A program made the position numbers and the translations under genes. This document shows positions 57,575 through 64,000 of a stretch of 64,000 nt of DNA, in pieces. This DNA comes from Aricia agestis (lineage: Eukaryota > Arthropoda > Insecta > Lepidoptera > Lycaenidae). The stretch covers positions 39,413,001 to 39,477,000 of the forward strand of contig NC_056428.1 in assembly GCF_905147365.1 (NCBI RefSeq), written 5' to 3'. Positions within the stretch are counted from its first letter, which is position 1. Every line of letters starts with the position of its first letter. A model generated the notes under the pieces. That model saw nothing but the letters and a program-made list of their open reading frames with translations. It ran no database searches and was not told the DNA's origin.

Positions 57575-58035
57575 GTTTTTAGGGTTCCGTACCCAAAGGG
57601 TAAAAACGGGACCCTATTACAAAGACTTCGTTGTCTGTCCGTCTGTATGTATCCAGGCTGTAACTCAAGAACGGTAATAGCTAGAGAGTAAATTGAAATT
57701 GAAATTTTCACAGAATGTGTCTGTTGCCGCTATAACAACAAAATATACTAAAAACAAAATAAAATCAATATTTAAGGGGGGCTCCCGTACAACAAACGTG
57801 ATTTTTTTGGTAATTATGCTCTATAATCTATATCAATAATAGCAAAACGGGTAGGTACTTGAATTTTTCACACTATCCTTAGTTTTATGTGTACTTTAAT
57901 ATAATTTAATAATAATATTGATATTAAATAAAAAACTAAGAGGGGTTCCCATACAAAAACACAAATTTTGGCCTAATTTTGATCTATAATGGTACGGAAC
58001 CCTTCGTGCGCGGGTCCGACTCGCACTTAGCCGAT
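57575..58035 (+). repeat. Full-length copy of the 'agggttccgtacc' repeat (about 460 bp)
   Basis: Starts 'tttagggttccgtacccaaa', then 'gtctgtccgtctgtatgtat', 'ggctcccgtacaacaaacgt', 'ggtacggaacccttcgtgcg' and a 3' hairpin (gggtccgactcgcactta). The most complete of five copies in the window. Confidence 0.75.
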
Positions 58036-58424
58036 TATATAAGTTTTATGACATGAGTTTATCCTTTTAATGGTGTTGTTGATTGGCTCATGTTTGAGTT
58101 TTGACAAATAGATCTGTCAAAAAACCCAGAAACCGGGTATGAATAATATAAAACCATCATATTAAAAACATTTCAAAGCTAGGTTCATAATATTTATTTT
58201 GGTAATATACCTATTTGTTTTACTTCACTATAGCTTGAACATTCGTTTCGAATTTACATTATTAAAATAATTGTTCTCGGTACCGTGACATTTTGTAATA
58301 ATTTATTCCAATATACATATCTGGTTGCAGTTCCGGGTGTTTCGACGTCAACTTAACACAATAAGTTACAAATTAACAACAGTACGAAATATTCAAAGAA
58401 AAGTGATCAATGAATATAATTTAA

Positions 58425-58590
58425 CTAGAAAGACGCCCGCAACTCCCTTGGCGCCAAAGTTTGTTTATCGCGCGGGATCCGTACATTTTTTAGATCAAAA
58501 GTATTCCAGGTCCTTTCTAGGTAACTCAAAGTTCCATACATACAAATTCCAAACATCGATTTGGGCAAAAAATGTTGTTTGGTCCATGGC
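58425..58590 (-). repeat. 'cttcacgcttaaac' family copy, reverse orientation
   Basis: 'agaaagacgcccgcaactcc' and 'gtttatcgcgcgggatccgt' match the 47250 unit read backwards. Confidence 0.6.
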
Positions 58591-60506
58591 CCATTATAAT
58601 AATTAATTGATAAGTCGCTTGGGTCTATTGACTAATAGTTTGTTTTAATCGATAGTAAACTATCGATTAGGATCTACAACCTCTAGAGTCTAGGAGTTAG
58701 GACAGATCTGTATCGTGTCACAGACACTATCGGAAATCAATAAATTGTCACACCAATAAAGATAGCCGAATTTGTCGTTCTCCCGACCTTGCTTTCCGTT
58801 GAAACGCGAAGGCTCCGAATGACCAATCATCATCATCATCTTCGAACATGTTCTTTACTATTATGATCGCCTTCTTTGTCACACTGCTGGTCAAAGGCCT
58901 CCTCTCATTCCTTCCACTGTTCAGAAGTTTGTGGTGTGTGTCTTTGTCGAAGGCATCGATAGGTAAAGTGTTTTAATCTATTGCTGTCTAAGGGCTGTAT
59001 CTGTAATAAAGGCTGTCGTGTCCTCAGATATATGGACTTGGATACCAAGTTTACGACATTGCAAATACGATTTCATTGCATTTATATTAAGAATAGCTAC
59101 ATTTAAAATTGGTAACACTGCACCAGTTCATTCAGACTTTGCTGAAACTTCTTAATATTACGTAGTTTAATGTGCTAGAAGCCTTTGGGTGTTTCTCAAT
59201 TTTGTTACTATTAAGTTAAGTAACACTCAAGTGTTGTATGTCAGGTGATCCGGTAAACGTTATTAACACAGATTTACACTCACATTATCAAAAGGTCGAT
59301 CTGCAATCGCCTGTACCCCAAGGCACCAAGGCTAGGAACTGGCGATTTATAATATCTATAAATTAAATTCATAATTATTGCGCTTTGCATTAGAAAATCT
59401 TATAGAATAATATGAATATAGCTTTTCTACTGTTAGCTTTTCTTTCATAGTGAACTCTGAATCTTATGTCCGTTCACCAATCGTCCCCCACTTGGGTCTC
59501 TAAGTGCATTGGTAAAATCTTAAGACCTTCGACCCCTAAAGAACATCGTTAAAAGCAATTTTGGTGACAATTTTGGTGAGAGCTCTAACGCTTGTTAGTG
59601 TTAGTTTTCACCAAATGAGACAAGTTGCGATGTGACGATAAAAAATTTGGTGATGCCGCTTGGCAATTCAATGTTGCATTTGCTTTTCTGCTCATTTAAA
59701 CTCATTACATCTACTAGTCTTATGTCAGAGAGCTAACTAATATAACTTTATTGCCTCAAACTATGCGTAATACTCATAATAATATGTGTTTGTCTGTCTG
59801 TACGAGTCCGTTACAATAAACTTAACTCTAGCGTGAAGTAGCGGTCCCCTCGGTCCATCGCGCTGGCATAATCACTGTTATGACCAAAACTATTAAACGG
59901 TTTACACACATGATGGGCTGTCTAGCAAAAAAGTTGCTTATTTTATCGGCTTTATCGTTGGTTAATAAAACGTTTTAACAAAGTCAGTCAGTTTTCTATA
60001 ATTCCTCTTGCTCTAAAGTCTAAAGAATCACCAATCGCTCTAACATAATTAATAGACCTACCTTTGGTTATTTGAACTAATTGTTCTATTCTGTGCTTTG
60101 ATGAGATTTTCTTTCACCAAAGGTAGGTTTCTCAATGGCCTCTTTAGGACACGTTAGGGCGCAATTGGTGACCACCATTATAAGACTCTGCTGTATGTCC
60201 ACTCTCCTATTAGCATCTAAGGACCGAAACAACTCGTTTCTGATCGGTTTCAACTCAATAATTACAATATATATAAACATAAAAACCTTAATTTCCACTA
60301 CGCTAGGTTAAGCATTGTAAGATAAGAATACTCAAGCTGTTATCAGTAATGTAAGGCTCTGATCTACCGGCGAGTGAATCATCGCCCGAGGGCCGGCCGT
60401 GACCGACAGCTCCAAAATACTTCCATTTACGCCACCGGTATTTCTTATTTAACGAACAGGGTTGTCACATTCTTTTTTTATGATATCTACTTATACATCT
60501 ATACAG

Positions 60507-60725
60507 GGTATCACAACTAAGTGATAATACTTTAGGGTGTGCACGTGTTCCTTATGTAGACAACATTTGTATGGGCAAGCACCCCAGCGTCCCCAACGTC
60601 ACGAGATTCCCCATACAAAAGTGAAAAAAATGGTCTTTCCGCGTTGCTACTTTCACATTAAACTCTCTACAAGGAACATTTACACACCCTAAAGTATTAA
60701 CACTTAGTTTTGTTACACCCTGCAT
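60507..60725. mobile_element. Second copy of the 38390 MITE
   Basis: 'gtgataatactttagggtgt', 'gcacgtgttccttatgtaga' and 'ccatacaaaagtgaaaaaaa' match; ends 'tacagggtatcacaac' and 'gttacaccctgca'. One arm is shortened. Confidence 0.75.
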
Positions 60726-61244
60726 AATATGTTTAATATTGTGTACATCTATTCTTATAAATAAAAATTGATTTGGCTAATTTTGGTCTTAGAATATTCG
60801 TGAGAGTCCAGGGTAGGTTTATATTAGGCGGAAAGTGATAAAAGTTTAAGGGGCCAGCTAGTTTATACAAGAGTAATAGTTATGTTATGTTATCTAAATT
60901 GTGTTGTCATTTCGAAACAGTTTCAACTGTAGACAGTGACAACCCTAAATTTCACTCAAATGATGATTACCTTGGGGCATATTATGTAAACTCCCTTCTT
61001 TGGCCCATTTTGCATCGTATTGCTTGAATTTCGATATATTGCGTAAATTCATAATAATGTTTTCCGATAAGCCAACATATAATATCTAGGTTTTTGGAGT
61101 TTTCACCAAATAACTTATTTGATGTTTGATATTTTAGGAGATTACAATATTGGTATTATATAAAACTACATTAAAACTAACTATAACGAAACTGTATTGT
61201 AGACTAGCTGTTGCCCGCGACTTTGTCCGCGTCTACATAATAAT

Positions 61245-61440
61245 ATACTAGCTATTTGAGCGAGCTTTGCTCGGTATTCGATAATACACGAATAAAATGA
61301 CATTTTCTAAAAATGATTCCTAGATCTATTTATCGCCCCCGAAACCCCCTATATATACTAAATTTCATGAAAATCGTTGGAGCCGATTCCGAGATTCCAA
61401 TTAAGTATATATATTTAAACAAGAATTGCTCGTTAAAGAT
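61245..61440 (+). mobile_element. RTE-like LINE 3' end
   Basis: 'tagctatttgagcgagcttt', 'atttatcgcccccgaaaccc', 'tttcatgaaaatcgttggag', then a TA-rich tail. Preceded at 61204 by another tail motif (tagctgttgcccgcgacttt). Confidence 0.7.
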
Positions 61441-61923
61441 ATATTATAAGGTAATGACAATTATGAATCGACCTACTATTACAAAATTATTGTCCATGAA
61501 GATTCTGTTTACCTGCTTTCGGTAGCCGCACGTACTATAAAATTAATTCAACGAAACCTATTTAACATAAGGATAAACTTTCTAATTTCAATATTCTTAG
61601 AACACGCGATCTCTGAATCTTTATGCGTAGTGAAATGAACCATTATAACTTGAAACACACCAAAGAGGGCTCGTTAAAGTTAACCGGCTCTCGTCAAAAT
61701 GGTGATGCGTTTCATCTTAATATACCATTGTAATGATAACTCGAACAATTTTCTCTTCGTTTGTCGCATCTATCCATTGTATGTAAAATAAATGTATTTA
61801 CATCGCTAGATTCATATCAAAAGCTTAGTTTCATTGTAATGATCGTATACTGTGTCTAAAATCTAAATAGCATGATCAGGGTGAATGGGGCAAACAAAAA
61901 ACTTTGAAAATTCACCAATGCCC

Positions 61924-62118
61924 TTTTTCACCAACCGCTCCCTAGATCTAAGTCGCCCTAGCGGTCACTTTGAGAAAACGTCACTGAAGCAGAAAGTTAA
62001 TCCTTAGTCCCTCAATAAATATTTAACTGACATAAAAATATATTTGTAAAAATTAAGAGATAGGTTCCCTTAATGGTTGCTAGGTCGCTGGGTTGCTATC
62101 ACTTAATGTTGGTGAAAA
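61924..62118. mobile_element. MITE with 'ttttcaccaac' ends
   Basis: 'tttttcaccaaccgctccct' faces 'gttggtgaaaa' with an inner 'gcgaccta' and 'taggtcgc'-type pair. The end type resembles the 8102 element. Confidence 0.55.
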
Positions 62119-62799
62119 CTAACTAAAACTTTGTTTTTAAATTCCACCTGAAGACGCATATTTTGCAAGTATGGGTTTTAGAGAAATAAATACCTTAACG
62201 TCATCATAATTTTAACTTAACTTACCGTAAACATTTAACAGTAACTATAACTGGCTGTTTTAACTGTAAAAATCTGTGCTTTCATTAAACGTAAGTACCG
62301 TTTTTAATTTAAAACATTTTAGAAGTCCGTTAAAATAAACTGTTTACTTATAAGATTTTACGTTTAACTATAGTTATGTATGATAAGTTCTAATGATCCA
62401 CAAAATATGCCTTGAAAGGTTTTCCTATTGTTATAATAATTGATTTCCATTTATGTTTAAAAAAGTTTCTAATCGTTTAAAAGTATAATATAATTTAATT
62501 ACATTATACATCAAGAAAATAACATAGTAAATTTTATGTAAAGTAATTAGTAACAAGCTAAAAATCCCTTTAAGGTTTAGTTAAAATTTTAAGTCAAAAA
62601 TATAACAAAAGTATAAAATAATAAGTAAGTATACATAATATTATTTTATACTTTCATTCTATTATTATTATTGACTTTAAAAAAATAACTAAGTACTTAC
62701 TGAGCTTCTAACTTGTTGGTAGCAATAGTAGAAATATTATGAATTTAAATATTAAATAAAACTTAAAAAAACATCCATACTTCCATACTCATATTATAA

Positions 62800-62968
62800 A
62801 ATATGTGAAAGTGTGTCTGTATGCCTGTCTGTTACCTGTTCACGCCTAAACCACTGAAACGATTTTGCTGAAATTTACTATGGAGAGGAGTAAGAACATA
62901 TTATTAGGATAGTTTTTATCCCGGAAAATTTTACGGTTCCCGAATAATGAATTGCGGGTGTAATCTAG
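62800..62968 (+). repeat. 'cttcacgcttaaac' family copy
   Basis: 'gtctgttacctgttcacgcc', 'gattttgctgaaatttacta' and 'tatcccggaaaattttacgg' match the 47250 unit, ending 'gaattgcgggtgtaatctag'. Confidence 0.65.
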
Positions 62969-63889
62969 AGACATAATAACATTCATTAAATAGTGGATAA
63001 ATACTGTTAATTTTGAGGTTTCTAATGTGATGTAAATAATTACATTTTTTCCGCTTACATTGCAAACGCAGGCTGAACCCTACGAGATTTATCAAAATAA
63101 TGTACTAAGTATTGTACACTATGAAAAGGTCTACAGAAAACTCGATGGTATAATGTCTATCTCTTATGGATATCCCACAATAACATTTTTGTCATTTATT
63201 TTTGAGTTTAAATAATGGCTTATTTTCGAAGCGATTTTAACCAATGCGGCAATAATCCTTATTCAATTAAATACTTTAAGTACATTATTGATTTTATATA
63301 CATATAGATCCCAATGGCCCTTTACAGCATACGATTTTAATGAATGTTTTCGAAAATATTACAGCTTTAAAAATTGCGGGACGTAGCTTTTGCGGCGGTA
63401 CCGACCAATGCGGGCCACGGGTAGTAATGAATATAATTAATTAAAAACTACTGAATCGATTTTAATCATTTCTTCGCTATAATATATTTCATACCCGTTC
63501 GAAGCCGGGGCGGGTCGCTAGTAACAGAATTTAAAGGAATGTTGTAAAATTAATTGATTTGCCCATTAGACGATTAGAGCTATTTATAACTACGTCATTA
63601 ATTTTAAAAGCGATATGGATTAAACGACTTGAATAAATTAATTTTAAATTGTAATTTATGCAAATATGCTTGAGACAGTTTTAAAAACTATAATAATATA
63701 TTATCAGCTCTGTGTGAAATTTGTAATGCGAACTATCTTAGCCAAAATAATATATCTTGTGACTGGAACTAGCAGCTATAATATATAAACTTGAAATTGT
63801 ATTAAATATATAAGATTATCGTATCTTTACTTATTTTATATTTTAAAACTTTTTTTATCTTAAATCTAGATCTAATAATATTATGTTTT

Positions 63890-64000
63890 ACAAAATTCTC
63901 GTGTCAGTGTTTGTGCGCGAACTCCTTCAAAACGACTCAACCGATTTTAATGAAATTTTGTATATTGTACATTCGTTAGGTCTGAGAGTAGGTTTTTATA
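63890..64000 (+). repeat. 'aaattctcgtgtcagtgttt' repeat, cut by the window end
   Basis: 'caaaattctcgtgtcagtgt', 'cgaactccttcaaaacgact' and 'gattttaatgaaattttgta'. Same family as 54770..55065. Confidence 0.6.

Larger units (their letters stand above)
31728..64000 (+). other. Long gene-poor region, probably intron and/or intergenic
   Basis: No exon with convincing splice sites and coding character was found on either strand, apart from the uncertain block at 56983..57190. Open frames at 40676-41011, 47258-47638, 52337-52612 and others are repeat-derived or composition artefacts. Stretches with nothing identifiable include about 31730-32860, 36650-38150, 40570-42230, 45570-46340, 50090-51390, 51810-52990, 53070-54550, 58600-60500, 62120-62800 and 62970-63890. 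Confidence 0.45.

Overview
The window looks like a piece of a lepidopteran (moth or butterfly) nuclear genome. It is AT-rich, with introns bounded by GT/AG and dense in small interspersed elements typical of that order. These include LINE 3' tails ending in short tandem repeats, a tRNA-headed SINE, and many palindromic MITEs with clear TTA/TAA, TA or 8-bp target-site duplications. No bacterial-type operons, CRISPR arrays or clear viral genes are seen. The species cannot be named from sequence alone.

Layout. (1) Positions 2-7462, plus strand: the 3' end of a gene entering from the left. A partial coding exon (2..94) splices in phase 0 to 2766..2981, which ends in TGA. A further exon-like piece (7416..7462) is in frame with a splice placed one base after that TGA, so stop readthrough or an alternative 3' end is possible. 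The gene family is not recognised. A probable 3'UTR with three AATAAA signals follows, to about 8040. (2) Positions 8100-14200: a run of MITEs, including nested and palindromic ones. (3) Positions 14218-31192, minus strand: the one gene that can be fully modelled, an 18-exon homologue of CFAP69 (cilia- and flagella-associated protein 69), about 925 residues with continuous splice phases. Its introns hold LINE relics and several MITEs. (4) Positions 31570-31730, plus strand: a GC-richer block with an initiator, a correctly spaced downstream promoter element and a consensus splice donor. It reads as a core promoter and first non-coding exon, head to head with CFAP69. (5) Positions 31728-64000: no convincing coding gene. 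It is probably the first intron of that plus-strand transcript and/or intergenic DNA. It contains a SINE with a 12-bp target duplication, two long hairpins with arms of about 160 and 265 bp, several nested MITEs, copies of at least five lepidopteran repeat families, and one unexplained coding-like block on the minus strand near 57.1 kb.

Functionally, the only pathway that can be named is axoneme/sperm flagellum biology (CFAP69, a central-apparatus protein in other organisms). Most remaining structure is transposon archaeology. Nested insertions, empty-site comparisons and perfect target duplications let the order of insertion be read in several places. No clearly new multi-gene system was found. 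The most unusual gene-level observations are the in-frame exon after a stop codon at the left end, the head-to-head promoter at 31.2-31.6 kb, and the retroelement tail sitting about 10 bases from a CFAP69 splice donor.
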